Shown: positions 45,221 through 52,986 of the stretch, in pieces
Layout: each line of letters starts with the position of its first letter
Numbering within the stretch: the stretch's first letter is position 1
IMG/VR virus record: IMGVR_UViG_3300007538_000020
Location: 30,982-94,981 of that record
DNA length: 64,000 nt
Strand: one strand, 5' to 3'
Origin: a virus
The notes under the pieces: generated by a model
Databases searched by the model: none
Told to the model about the DNA's origin: nothing
The model's input: only the letters and a program-made list of their open reading frames with translations
Position numbers and translations under genes: made by a program

Positions 45221-45249
45221 AAAGAAAGGGTTATATTTAATATAACCCT
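45221..45249 (-). terminator. Intrinsic terminator (minus strand)
   Basis: The inverted repeat AGGGTTATATT/AATATAACCCT (45227-45237 and 45239-45249) forms an 8-11 bp stem. On the minus strand it is followed by TTCTTTTT, a U-rich tail. It would end transcripts of the spike/lysis unit before the Cys-rich protein gene. Confidence 0.82.
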
Positions 45250-45293
45250 CCCTCCTACCTTTATATGAATGAAAAGAATTGTTATTATATATA

Positions 45294-46403
45294 TTAAGTA
45301 TAAAATTGATATTCTGTATCATTACTAGGGTCTGTTACTTTATCGTATTTTAGATTCATTTGTAAAAAATTAGCTAATACTCCTGAATTTAAACTCATTT
45401 GATTAGTAAAAGGACCTTTTTGTTCTACTCTTTGAATAGTACCTTGATTATTGTCACAATCAGCTACAGTTGTCTGAGAGAATTTAGACCATTTAATAAC
45501 ACCAGAATTGTTAGCAGCTTTTAAAGTAGCACCAATATCTAAATGTATAGCTCCCATTAAACCTTCGTTATAAGGAGCGTCTACAGAAGCACCATTAAAT
45601 ATAGTAAAACTTCTTGTTTCACCTGTAGAAGATTGATTGTTACAAGTCATAGGACCATTAAAACATCTATTATCATCAAATACTCCTTCATTAAAACTAA
45701 AGTCTAAGATAGAAACTGGTGTTTGAGATAAGTTGTTTGCTATGATACCTTTGTTATTTTTAGCTAATATTTGAGAAGAATATCTAACATCATTGTTATA
45801 TATAGAACCTTCGTTTAATGTAGCATCTAATAAAGCATCACTAAATAAAACATTACCTATTACCAAGTAACTTTGATTAATACAAAGAAGTCTTGATTCA
45901 GTTACTTGATTATTAAATACACCAGGAGAACCCCATTGAAATTCATCTATTGGGCTAGGAGAGTATGATGAAGCATAATCTAAAGTTAGATCAAAACAGT
46001 TTAATTGATTATCTTTTCTATAGTAGAATAGATTAGAATCAATATCATATTTTACTTCATCAACTGATTCCAGATATCCAAAACCTAAATTTGGTGTTAA
46101 CAAATTCCAGTTAGTAGTATCTAAATCAGGGGTAGTGGAAGTATTAGTTCCTGTTAAGTTTTGAAAGTGAAGCCCATTCCAAATAGATATATCATTTATA
46201 GAAAAAGTAGAACCACTTCTCCACAAAGGATAATTGTTATAATCAGGAACTAAAAATATTGCATAGCCTTTAGATAGTAACTTACTATCAGATATAGCTT
46301 GCAACGTACAATTATAAGCATCACTTATTCTATACAATTCTCCAGGAATCAAAGAATTAGTAGATATAAGGTTAAGAATGTTACTTCTTGTATTGATTAT
46401 CAT
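45294..46403 (-). CDS. Tail spike/fibre with N-terminal adaptor and beta-helix-like body
   Basis: A 369-residue protein. The N-terminus has SLIPGELYRISD (residues about 16-27), an adaptor-like pattern also present in the 470-residue fibre upstream (SLVPGVKYFITD). From about residue 170 on, short repeats with recurring Asn, Gly and aliphatic residues (NEGSIYNNDV, NKGIIANNLS, NEGVFDDNRC, NSGVIKWSKF, NQGTIQRVEQ) suggest a right-handed parallel beta-helix. It is probably a receptor-binding protein. No catalytic residues for sugar cleavage can be singled out. Confidence 0.75.
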   Translation of the reverse strand: MIINTRSNILNLISTNSLIPGELYRISDAYNCTLQAISDSKLLSKGYAIFLVPDYNNYPLWRSGSTFSINDISIWNGLHFQNLTGTNTSTTPDLDTTNWNLLTPNLGFGYLESVDEVKYDIDSNLFYYRKDNQLNCFDLTLDYASSYSPSPIDEFQWGSPGVFNNQVTESRLLCINQSYLVIGNVLFSDALLDATLNEGSIYNNDVRYSSQILAKNNKGIIANNLSQTPVSILDFSFNEGVFDDNRCFNGPMTCNNQSSTGETRSFTIFNGASVDAPYNEGLMGAIHLDIGATLKAANNSGVIKWSKFSQTTVADCDNNQGTIQRVEQKGPFTNQMSLNSGVLANFLQMNLKYDKVTDPSNDTEYQFYT

Positions 46404-46420
46404 TTTAATTTTTTTATTTG

Positions 46421-46912
46421 TTAAAAAACTTTGCCGTCTTTAATATTTTTTTCAGGAACACCTATTGATCTAAGGTAACTAGGTACATCAAAATTAGGAC
46501 AAGTTTTAGTAGTATTATACGCTTGATAATGACCTACTATTATAATATCTGGAAATTTAGCAATTATTTCTTTTATTAGTTTTGACATAGTTGTTACTTG
46601 AGGACCTGTTCTTGTATCTAAAGGATTACCTGAATAAGATTGTCCTCCTGCATAACATATATGATATGATTTATCATTAAAAGATTTTACTCCATTTGCT
46701 ATCTCATTCCATTCAACAATGCCATTATCATCAAAACTTATTAATGTATCTAATGTTCCATCAGTTCTTATAAAATAATTATAACCTACTTTACTCCAAC
46801 CTCTACCTTGAGGTTCAGGTAAAGTATGCCATCTTTTAATATCTTCTCCAGTAATGTAATGACTTATTTTAGTGTCACTACAATGAATAAATAAGTATTT
46901 TACTTTATTCAT
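46421..46912 (-). CDS. N-acetylmuramoyl-L-alanine amidase endolysin (T7-lysozyme-like)
   Basis: A 163-residue single-domain amidase_2/PGRP-type enzyme that cleaves the MurNAc-L-Ala bond of peptidoglycan. Zinc ligands are His10 (FIHCSDT), His128 (VGHYQAY) and Cys138 (KTCPNFD), with Lys136 at the position of the catalytic lysine of T7 lysozyme. GWSKVGYNYFIRTDG (about residues 38-52) supplies the catalytic tyrosine region. The protein has no signal peptide, so it needs a holin or similar route. It overlaps by ATGA with the membrane coiled-coil gene upstream (46909-47319), together forming a lysis pair. Confidence 0.93.
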   Translation of the reverse strand: MNKVKYLFIHCSDTKISHYITGEDIKRWHTLPEPQGRGWSKVGYNYFIRTDGTLDTLISFDDNGIVEWNEIANGVKSFNDKSYHICYAGGQSYSGNPLDTRTGPQVTTMSKLIKEIIAKFPDIIIVGHYQAYNTTKTCPNFDVPSYLRSIGVPEKNIKDGKVF

Positions 46913-47319
46913 TTTTTAGATTTTAATATATTGTTTTCTTTTATTACTTTATCAAGTTTTAATTCTAACTCCTCAATTTTTAAAGTAAGTGATTTATTTT
47001 GTTCTCTGTACTCATCAATTTTTAATACTAACTTTTCATTTTCTTCTTTATAAGTATCTAAATCAATTCTTAATTGTTTGATATTATCAATTAATTCAGT
47101 ATTTTCTTTTTTTTGTTCAACAAGTTTTAATTCTAATTCTTTACTAGTTCTTTCCCATATATTGATGGCTTGATTAACTCCTTCTATTTTAGTAATTAAT
47201 GTTTGAGCATCAGTTTGTTTAGAAGAAGATTTTATTTGCCTCCATTGTAGAAAATTACCTATTATAGAAGGAACAGAAATTCCACTTAGAATTAATGTAA
47301 CTATTCCTTGCCATTCCAT
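46909..47319 (-). CDS. Membrane-anchored coiled-coil protein, candidate spanin or holin
   Basis: A 136-residue protein with an N-terminal hydrophobic segment (residues about 5-24, IVTLILSGISVPSIIGNFL) and a continuous coiled coil from about residue 55 to the end (heptads of Leu/Ile with Glu/Lys). This matches the inner-membrane spanin (Rz) topology and also some holin-like lysis proteins. Its ATGA overlap with the amidase gene supports a lysis role. No outer-membrane spanin partner is evident. Confidence 0.72.
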   Translation of the reverse strand: MEWQGIVTLILSGISVPSIIGNFLQWRQIKSSSKQTDAQTLITKIEGVNQAINIWERTSKELELKLVEQKKENTELIDNIKQLRIDLDTYKEENEKLVLKIDEYREQNKSLTLKIEELELKLDKVIKENNILKSKK

Positions 47320-47340
47320 ATTTATGTGTTAGTTTAATTA

Positions 47341-47463
47341 TTAGAAATTATTTATTTCTGTTACAAAAGCAGTAGCCCCCGTTAGCGATATAGCCGTACC
47401 AGTCTGGTCGGATAGCGTTACCGTCATTGTATATGCGTCGTGCTGTTGTATTTCGAATATCAT
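47341..47463 (-). CDS. Short beta-domain protein (BppU-like fragment), 40 residues
   Basis: A short gene of 40 residues starting in an ATGA overlap with the nuclease stop. The pattern DAYTMTVTLSDQTGTAISLT resembles the first strands of baseplate/fibre N-terminal domains (BppU type: GDT-x-TVTL-x-D-x-x-G-x-x-x-x-LTG). It could be a genuine tiny gene or the truncated start of a lost fibre gene. Its GC content is higher than that of surrounding genes, like the rest of the island. Confidence 0.45.
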   Translation of the reverse strand: MIFEIQQHDAYTMTVTLSDQTGTAISLTGATAFVTEINNF

Positions 47464-47744
47464 AACCTTATTACGTCTAGTACTTGTTCTAAGCTGTTAC
47501 ACACGTCGTATTGACCTGTCCAGTTATCTTTAAAAGGTTGTTGTGCATCCCTAAGTTTCTGTTGACTAGGGCTTTTTGCCCCGTCTTTTAATTCTATTAG
47601 GTAGTTATATTTCTTGTACCCCACTACTATGTCGGGAAACCCGTTACCGCTTTGCGAGGTTATCGCCACGGTCAAGTTGGGTACTTTGCGTAGTGCGTTT
47701 ACTATCTTCCGTTGGTTGTCGTCTATTTTAGCTGCTCTTCTCAT
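47460..47744 (-). CDS. VRR-NUC/PD-(D/E)XK nuclease
   Basis: A 94-residue nuclease of the VRR-NUC kind. It has RRAAKIDDNQRKIVNALRK at the start, GFPDIVVG (Asp38), YLIELKDG (Glu51, Lys53) and QQKLRDAQQPFKDNW (Gln67-69 region). It begins and ends in ATGA overlaps with small structural genes, an odd location for a nuclease. Its codon use (many GC-ending codons) departs from the phage norm. It may be a mobile or homing-like element that spreads with fibre cassettes, or a DNA-processing protein; the first is inference. Confidence 0.82.
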   Translation of the reverse strand: MRRAAKIDDNQRKIVNALRKVPNLTVAITSQSGNGFPDIVVGYKKYNYLIELKDGAKSPSQQKLRDAQQPFKDNWTGQYDVCNSLEQVLDVIRL

Positions 47745-48205
47745 CCTACCCTATGTAAAGCAATTTTACCAGCTATGGCGGCAGGTGTGCTGTTGCCTGT
47801 GGTATCTGTTATTACAACCTGAATCACATCATTCGCACTTAGCATAAAAATATCCACATAAGACAACTGAACAATCTGGTTATTTGTTAATTCTTGATAA
47901 CCAGTACATAAACAAGCCAATGAGCCATTCACATACACACCAAGTCTTATTATGCTTCCATTAGAACCGTCTAAACTTAGCTGTGCATTGCACTTGTACT
48001 TTCCATCTTCACCTATTACAAGGCTATCGTTAGAGTAGGTAATTCCGTTTAACTGTCCTGCACCAACAGCCCATAAGTCGCTTGTATTGTTTGTTACAAC
48101 AGCCCAATCATTTTGTGTTACGTTAATGGTTTGGTTTTGTCCACCAAATCCCATTTCACCATACTGTCCTAATTGCCATACCTGTTCTTTTGATAGCCCA
48201 CCCAT
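47741..48205 (-). CDS. Fibre-tip protein, C1q/TNF-like jelly roll
   Basis: A 154-residue protein. After a short N-terminal stretch (GGLSKEQVWQLGQYGEMG) it has a beta-sandwich pattern typical of C1q/TNF-like fibre tips: NDWAVVTNN, YKCNAQLSLDGSNGSIIRLG, VYVNGSLACLC, VQLSYVDIFMLSANDVIQVV and IALHRVG at the end. Such domains trimerise and bind receptors. It overlaps the nuclease gene by four bases and the large fibre gene by one base. Its GC content is higher than that of neighbours. Confidence 0.72.
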   Translation of the reverse strand: MGGLSKEQVWQLGQYGEMGFGGQNQTINVTQNDWAVVTNNTSDLWAVGAGQLNGITYSNDSLVIGEDGKYKCNAQLSLDGSNGSIIRLGVYVNGSLACLCTGYQELTNNQIVQLSYVDIFMLSANDVIQVVITDTTGNSTPAAIAGKIALHRVG

Positions 48206-49617
48206 TAGAAGTTGTTTATCTCTATTACGTAAGCATTAGCACCATCATGTTCTAACTCTACCCAATCTCCATTATTTCCTGTTAGGGTAATGGTTGCCAC
48301 ACCACTAGGCAGTACTATATTAGTAGCTGTTGCGGCTGCTAAAGATACAGTAAAACCAACGCCAGGACGTATTTCAAATCTTTTAGAAGTATTATCTAAA
48401 TTACTTATAGTATCTATAGTAGAATTAGAATTTATGAATACTATACCAGCAAAGTGATTTTCATCAGAAGCATCAAAATCTATTGTATTAGAATTAACTG
48501 TAAAAGTTTCTATTTTATTTGATTGAGCTACATTTATATAAACGTTAGGATTACTACTATTAAACAATAATTCAGGTTCACTAGCACCTCTTGGTATTTG
48601 TATAGTAGATCCAGAACAATTACCACTATTATCATAAGTTACTGTACCACCATAAAATATAGTATTAGAAGCATTTGATGTACCAGAACTATTAATTAAA
48701 GTAGCTTTAATTAAGCAGTTAGTAAATGTAGAAGCTTCTTCTAATGTTACATCACTAGCTTGATCTACATTACTATTATTTAATGAACTTGTTCCAGATA
48801 TATTTATATTAGAACTATTAGCATTAACATTAGTCATAGTAGCTGTATCTGCTGTATTTATTAAACTAGCTTTAGCATCAATATTAGTAAAGGTACTTGT
48901 ACTAATAGTATAATCTAAATCACAAGAATCATAAGTATTATAATTTAATACACAAGTAGCATCTGTAAAATCTGCTGTAGTTCCTATAAATGTACAGTTA
49001 TTAAACTCACCATCAAAACCAGTAGCAGTTACTTCTGAAGCATTTTCAACAGAAGTATTAATTATATTACCTTCTGCATCATCGTCAAAAGTAAATATAC
49101 TTCCTTCTTTTACAGTGTTACCGTATATTTGACATCCAGAATCAGAATTTATACAATCAAAATAACCATTGATTACTGTATTATTTAAACATAAATCATT
49201 ATTCCATTTAAATACAGCTCTTGGATCACCTGGTAGTATTGTATAAGTTATATAATCAAAGGTACAACCAATTCTATTTCCTTTATCATCTATTTCTAAT
49301 TGAACATGATCATTAGTAAAATCATATTCTATTTTATTCCATTTAGAGCCACGTTTATAATGACCTTCTAAAGCAAATTTATTAGTTTCAATAGAAACTA
49401 ACATTACATTCTTATCTGTTATAAAATATTTAACCCCTGGTACTAAAGATGATAGTGCTATTCTATTTGCTGCTTGAGCGTATGTAACATTATCAACTAA
49501 GTCACCAGAGGTTATTATAGTTGCTAAATTTCTTAAAAGTTTATTTAGTTGAACCCATATATCATATAATAGACCTACTGTAGTTGATTCCGACGTATTT
49601 TGAGATCTATATTTCAT
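48205..49617 (-). CDS. Tail fibre/spike with adaptor and beta-helix-like body (470 residues)
   Basis: A 470-residue protein. The N-terminal 60-100 residues resemble a virion-binding adaptor (SLVPGVKYFITDKNVML, residues about 51-67), shared in pattern with the 369-residue spike. The body (about 130-340) has short imperfect repeats rich in Asn/Thr/Asp/Ser (e.g. NNCTFIGTTADFTDAT, SSNINISGTSSLNNSN), indicative of a parallel beta-helix. The last 60 residues are a C-terminal domain (ATITLTGNNGDWVELEH) encoded by the higher-GC part. The composition change near 48360 lies inside the gene, suggesting that a new tip was joined to an older shaft by recombination. Confidence 0.78.
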   Translation of the reverse strand: MKYRSQNTSESTTVGLLYDIWVQLNKLLRNLATIITSGDLVDNVTYAQAANRIALSSLVPGVKYFITDKNVMLVSIETNKFALEGHYKRGSKWNKIEYDFTNDHVQLEIDDKGNRIGCTFDYITYTILPGDPRAVFKWNNDLCLNNTVINGYFDCINSDSGCQIYGNTVKEGSIFTFDDDAEGNIINTSVENASEVTATGFDGEFNNCTFIGTTADFTDATCVLNYNTYDSCDLDYTISTSTFTNIDAKASLINTADTATMTNVNANSSNINISGTSSLNNSNVDQASDVTLEEASTFTNCLIKATLINSSGTSNASNTIFYGGTVTYDNSGNCSGSTIQIPRGASEPELLFNSSNPNVYINVAQSNKIETFTVNSNTIDFDASDENHFAGIVFINSNSTIDTISNLDNTSKRFEIRPGVGFTVSLAAATATNIVLPSGVATITLTGNNGDWVELEHDGANAYVIEINNF

Positions 49618-49714
49618 AATTTAAAATAAGTTATTTATTTCGATAAGTTTATCTTTAATCTTTTTTAAGTAATAATTAATTTGTTTTTGAAACAAATTCA
49701 TAACTTTCTATTTA

Positions 49715-50431
49715 TTAGAATCCAACAAAAACGTTTGCAGCAGTGCATACGTAAGTAATAGTTGCTCCAGCAGCTAAAGATACAGCGGTGTTAGCCCCTG
49801 CTCCTAAATCACCTCCAGTTGAAGGAAATACGTCAGCATCATTAGCACCTGCATTTTTAATAACAAATCTTTTACCTACTAAAGTAGTAGCTGGAAGTTT
49901 TACAGAATCTCCTGTAGTACCTACTGTACCTAGTACAGAATATTCTTTGCTTAATTCTACAGCGTTAGCTTGACCACCTGTAGCAAAAGCAGTAATACCT
50001 GTTGTTATACCATGTTGAACTACTACTCCAGCACCTGAAGTCAATTCTGATACTTCGTTAACAACTAAACCTTCTGCATCAAATTCAGCTACTTTATTTC
50101 CTGTTGAAGCAACACCTATAGTGTTAGCAGCAGAACGATAGAAGCCTGTATCAGCGTCTGTATTAAACGAAATACTAGGAGCTGTAGCTGTACCAAAACC
50201 GAATAAATTCTTTCCTATATTAGCTGTAAAAGCAGTTATTGAAGTAAAAACTACAGTAGTTCCTCCAGATAAAACATTAGCTATTAAATTCTTAATATAA
50301 ACAGTTAGATCAAATTTATCATTTACATGAGAAAATGTATCTTGAACATAACTATCTTTATTAATAAAAGCTCCTCTGACTTTACCTCCTTCATTAAGAA
50401 ATACTTTCGAACTTTGTTTTTTATTAGTCAT
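49715..50431 (-). CDS. Virion fibre protein (head or tail fibre)
   Basis: A 238-residue protein. After a basic N-terminus (TNKKQSSKVFLNEGGKVRG) it has the common fibre unit ISFNTDADTGFYRSAANTIG (about residues 86-105), then TGNKVAEFDAEGLVV, and a beta-rich C-terminus (GKRFVIKNAGANDADVFPS, AGATITYVC). Such units occur in trimeric head and tail fibres of many phages. It is separated from the next gene by a terminator, so it may be regulated apart from the head genes. Confidence 0.75.
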   Translation of the reverse strand: MTNKKQSSKVFLNEGGKVRGAFINKDSYVQDTFSHVNDKFDLTVYIKNLIANVLSGGTTVVFTSITAFTANIGKNLFGFGTATAPSISFNTDADTGFYRSAANTIGVASTGNKVAEFDAEGLVVNEVSELTSGAGVVVQHGITTGITAFATGGQANAVELSKEYSVLGTVGTTGDSVKLPATTLVGKRFVIKNAGANDADVFPSTGGDLGAGANTAVSLAAGATITYVCTAANVFVGF

Positions 50432-50452
50432 TTCTTTTTTTCTTTTAAAGAG

Positions 50453-50490
50453 TTAAAAAGTATGTAGTAGTATTAAACTACTACATACTT
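50453..50490 (-). terminator. Intrinsic terminator overlapping the end of the auxiliary protein gene
   Basis: A perfect 14-bp inverted repeat AAGTATGTAGTAGT/ACTACTACATACTT (50458-50471 and 50477-50490) with a 5-base loop, followed on the minus strand by a short T run (TTTTTAAC). It overlaps the final codons of the 134-residue protein gene, whose stop is at 50473-50475. Confidence 0.88.
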
Positions 50491-50877
50491 TACTATAACA
50501 TTAATATCACCAGCACTTGTAGTACCTACAGTAGTCATTTTTAAAAGACCTGTTTCAGCTACTTTAGTATTACCAGCAGAAGTCATTGTAGCTTCAACAC
50601 CAGTAGAGGCTAAACCCATTAAAGAGTTAAGACCTGTAAAAGCAGCTAAAGCAACAGCACCTGTAAGGTTAGTATCACTAGTTCCTGTAATAGAATCTAC
50701 AAAAAATAGATAAGAAGTACCGCCAGCTAAAGCTGTATTTTCTTGTACTACCAGATCTGTAATAACAGCTCCTTTAGGTATAATAACTTCTTCTGTTGGT
50801 GTATAAGTGGTAGCAGAAGTAATTGATGTAAAATTAGCAACTGCTACTTGTTCATTTCCTATTGTTCCTCTTGACAT
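50473..50877 (-). CDS. Small auxiliary structural protein
   Basis: A 134-residue protein of beta-strand composition (Val, Thr, Ala, Gly; few charges). Patterns EEVIIPKGAVITDLVVQENT, GTSYLFFVDS and GDINVIVKYVVV suggest a jelly-roll-like small virion protein, e.g. a decoration or head-fibre base protein. It is encoded just downstream of the 444-residue structural gene and terminated by a strong hairpin. The codon choice with many GCT/ACT/GTA codons is typical of abundant virion proteins. Confidence 0.7.
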   Translation of the reverse strand: MSRGTIGNEQVAVANFTSITSATTYTPTEEVIIPKGAVITDLVVQENTALAGGTSYLFFVDSITGTSDTNLTGAVALAAFTGLNSLMGLASTGVEATMTSAGNTKVAETGLLKMTTVGTTSAGDINVIVKYVVV

Positions 50878-50912
50878 GTTTTTTTATATTTTTATATTTT
50901 TTAAAAAATTAA

Positions 50913-52247
50913 TTAGATACTTACAAAAGGTAAATTAGCAGCTGATTGAATCCAAGGATTAAGTACAGCTTCCAATTGATTTTTAGTAGTAGTATCTGAA
51001 CTAGGAACCAATATAATTGTTTTCATTGGATTGTGACTTACTTCAGTTAAAGTAGTTTCCACATTAGTACCATGTTCTATAATATAAGCATCGTAGGTTT
51101 CTGTTTCTACTACATACTGAGGTTGTGGTATAACAGGATATTCTACTCGGTTAGTATGATAAGCTCTTTGACCATCAGTACCTTCGTAGTATATTTTCCA
51201 GAAACGACCACTACCTTCGCCTTCATCAGCAGCTTGAGACTCTTTTAAAAGTACAGTTGGATAGTTGAAACCAGCAGTTAAACCTAAATCTAAGTTTATT
51301 TTAACTTGTGGAACTCTATCGATGAAAGCAGTAGCTTCATCCAAAGAAAGGATAACTACAGCCTGAGTAGTAGCTACACCAGTACCAGCAGTTGTCAAAG
51401 CAGTAGGAACTATTCTTGAGCTTGAATCAATATCAGGAACATTAGCATCAGCTGCAATAGCATCTAAAGCGGCTTCCATAGCTGCTGTAATTATTACACC
51501 ATTGATACTAGTAGTACCAGCTGTAATACCAGCAATTGTAGTTGAACCAGCAGTAGCTGTAGTAGCGTCTGTATCAACAGCAAAAGCTACGAAATCTTCT
51601 TTACCTTTTCTGTTGTTAGTATTATGTAAAGTAGAATGTTTATTAATTTCTACTACCAAATTTTGTACTAAATGGTCTAAACTAGCAGAAGCTGAAAAAC
51701 CAAGAGTAGTATAATCAGGTGTTACATAATTAACACTCAAACCTTGACGACCTCTAGTAGAGTTTTCAAACTCTTTTCTACGTCCTTTTTGAGTAATCAA
51801 CAAAGAAAATTCAGTTTCATCAAGTGGTACGATAGCATCAGATTGACCCAAATCAGCACCAATAGTCCAAGCATTAAGAGTACCAGCTCTATAAGCTTTA
51901 CCTCTAAATACTTTTACACTTTTACCAGCTATTCTTGAAGCTTCATAAGTTCTAGGAAAAAAACCTTGAACACTTATAGTACTAGGACTAGATGATTGAG
52001 GAGTTCCTTGTGCTATAACAATTTCTGGAGATTCTTTAACAGTATCACCAGGGCTTATTGCAACATTAATAGCATTAGTACCATTACCAGTAGCATCAAA
52101 TACTCCTAGTTGACCATCAGCTAAATTTGTTACAAAAGTAGATTGATTAGTAAATCGGGTTGTACCGTCAGCAACAATTGCCTGACCTGTAGAACCATCT
52201 GTTTTTGCTACCAGGATTTTCTCAACTGGTCGTCTTGCATTTCTCAT
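50913..52247 (-). CDS. Abundant virion structural protein (444 residues)
   Basis: A 444-residue protein with Ala/Thr/Gly-rich composition and few Cys. The N-terminus RNARRPVEKILVAKTDGSTG leads into beta-rich regions. The middle has SLLITQKGRRKEFENSTRGR (about residues 146-165) and the C-terminus YDAYIIEHGTNVETTL. Proteins of this size and composition in crAss-like phages sit between head and tail gene blocks and are virion-associated (auxiliary capsid or tail proteins). The precise role cannot be read from sequence. Confidence 0.7.
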   Translation of the reverse strand: MRNARRPVEKILVAKTDGSTGQAIVADGTTRFTNQSTFVTNLADGQLGVFDATGNGTNAINVAISPGDTVKESPEIVIAQGTPQSSSPSTISVQGFFPRTYEASRIAGKSVKVFRGKAYRAGTLNAWTIGADLGQSDAIVPLDETEFSLLITQKGRRKEFENSTRGRQGLSVNYVTPDYTTLGFSASASLDHLVQNLVVEINKHSTLHNTNNRKGKEDFVAFAVDTDATTATAGSTTIAGITAGTTSINGVIITAAMEAALDAIAADANVPDIDSSSRIVPTALTTAGTGVATTQAVVILSLDEATAFIDRVPQVKINLDLGLTAGFNYPTVLLKESQAADEGEGSGRFWKIYYEGTDGQRAYHTNRVEYPVIPQPQYVVETETYDAYIIEHGTNVETTLTEVSHNPMKTIILVPSSDTTTKNQLEAVLNPWIQSAANLPFVSI

Positions 52248-52276
52248 ATTGTATTTCTTTTAATTTGTTTAATTTT

Positions 52277-52984
52277 TTATTTATTTAATAATAAAGCTTG
52301 TTGTTTGAATTGAGTAAATTTAGGATCTTCAGCTATTAAAGAAGCTTTTAATACAGCTAAGTTAACTATTCTAGGATGTGTATGTTCAGGAAGATCACAT
52401 TCTACTTTAGTAGAACTACCTCTTAAGTTGTTACCATACGATCCTTTATTAATATAAGCTGGATCTTTAATATAATCTAAATATACTTGATCAATAGTAA
52501 AATCAGAACTTGAATATAAATATAATTTGTTATTAGTAGAAAAAACTGCTACAACCTGACCCCATAAATAATTTGGATTTTCTAAAGGATTGTTTAAAAC
52601 ATCCGTTAAATCATCATGTTGTATTATTTTAACATCTACTGTTTTACTTCCACAGTTATTAACTAAATCAGTTATTAAACACCTACTTCTAATTAAGTAT
52701 CTATATTTATAAGTTAGAGTAGATAAATCTACTTCATATATATTAGGACTTACTAAAGTAGGTGTTATTCCTGATTGTATCTCTGGAGATTTTATAACCA
52801 AACTTCTAATATCATCTATACTTCTTTGATTAATTTCAAAAGTACGATAAGTATTATCTACAAAATTTAAAATAGAATCATTTAATAACCAATCTATTTC
52901 GTTATCCTGAAAATCAGCTTTTTGTAGAGAATCTAATCTATCTACTTTAAATTTAAAATCATAGTGAAGTTCTTCAATGATCAT
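52277..52984 (-). CDS. Head-tail connector/ring-type protein
   Basis: A 235-residue protein. The N-terminal helical stretch QKADFQDNEIDWLLNDSILN (residues about 21-40) and FEINQRSIDDIRSLV resemble connector proteins with a helix bundle facing the portal. Later come YLDYIKDPAYINKG and CDLPEHTHPRIVNLAVLKAS (about 199-218), a conserved-looking crAss-like block. It follows the 331-residue gene by two bases. Structural role by pattern and position. Confidence 0.72.
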   Translation of the reverse strand: MIIEELHYDFKFKVDRLDSLQKADFQDNEIDWLLNDSILNFVDNTYRTFEINQRSIDDIRSLVIKSPEIQSGITPTLVSPNIYEVDLSTLTYKYRYLIRSRCLITDLVNNCGSKTVDVKIIQHDDLTDVLNNPLENPNYLWGQVVAVFSTNNKLYLYSSSDFTIDQVYLDYIKDPAYINKGSYGNNLRGSSTKVECDLPEHTHPRIVNLAVLKASLIAEDPKFTQFKQQALLLNK

Positions 52985-52986
52985 TA

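Larger units (their letters stand above)
47341..48360. other. Higher-GC island inside the fibre region
   Basis: Base composition jumps here: 47641-47700 has 32 G/C in 60, versus 10 in 60 at 46921-46980. The island covers the 40-residue gene, the nuclease, the C1q/TNF-like fibre-tip protein and the 3' end of the 470-residue fibre gene. The composition returns to the AT-rich norm near 48360. The right border is approximate. This points to horizontal acquisition in the receptor-binding region. Confidence 0.7.

Noticed and set aside
47614-47847. Plus-strand frame of 77 codons opposite the VRR-NUC gene
   Set aside because: It lies antisense to two motif-bearing genes and has an implausible Trp/Leu/Cys-rich product.
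49678-49698. Hairpin AATTTGTTT/AAACAAATT as a terminator
   Set aside because: A nine-base AT-rich stem without a following T run on the minus strand; too weak to call.
49621-49701. A 26-codon minus-strand frame in the gap before the 470-residue fibre gene
   Set aside because: Too short, no overlap-type coupling and no recognisable feature; could be chance in an AT-rich gap.
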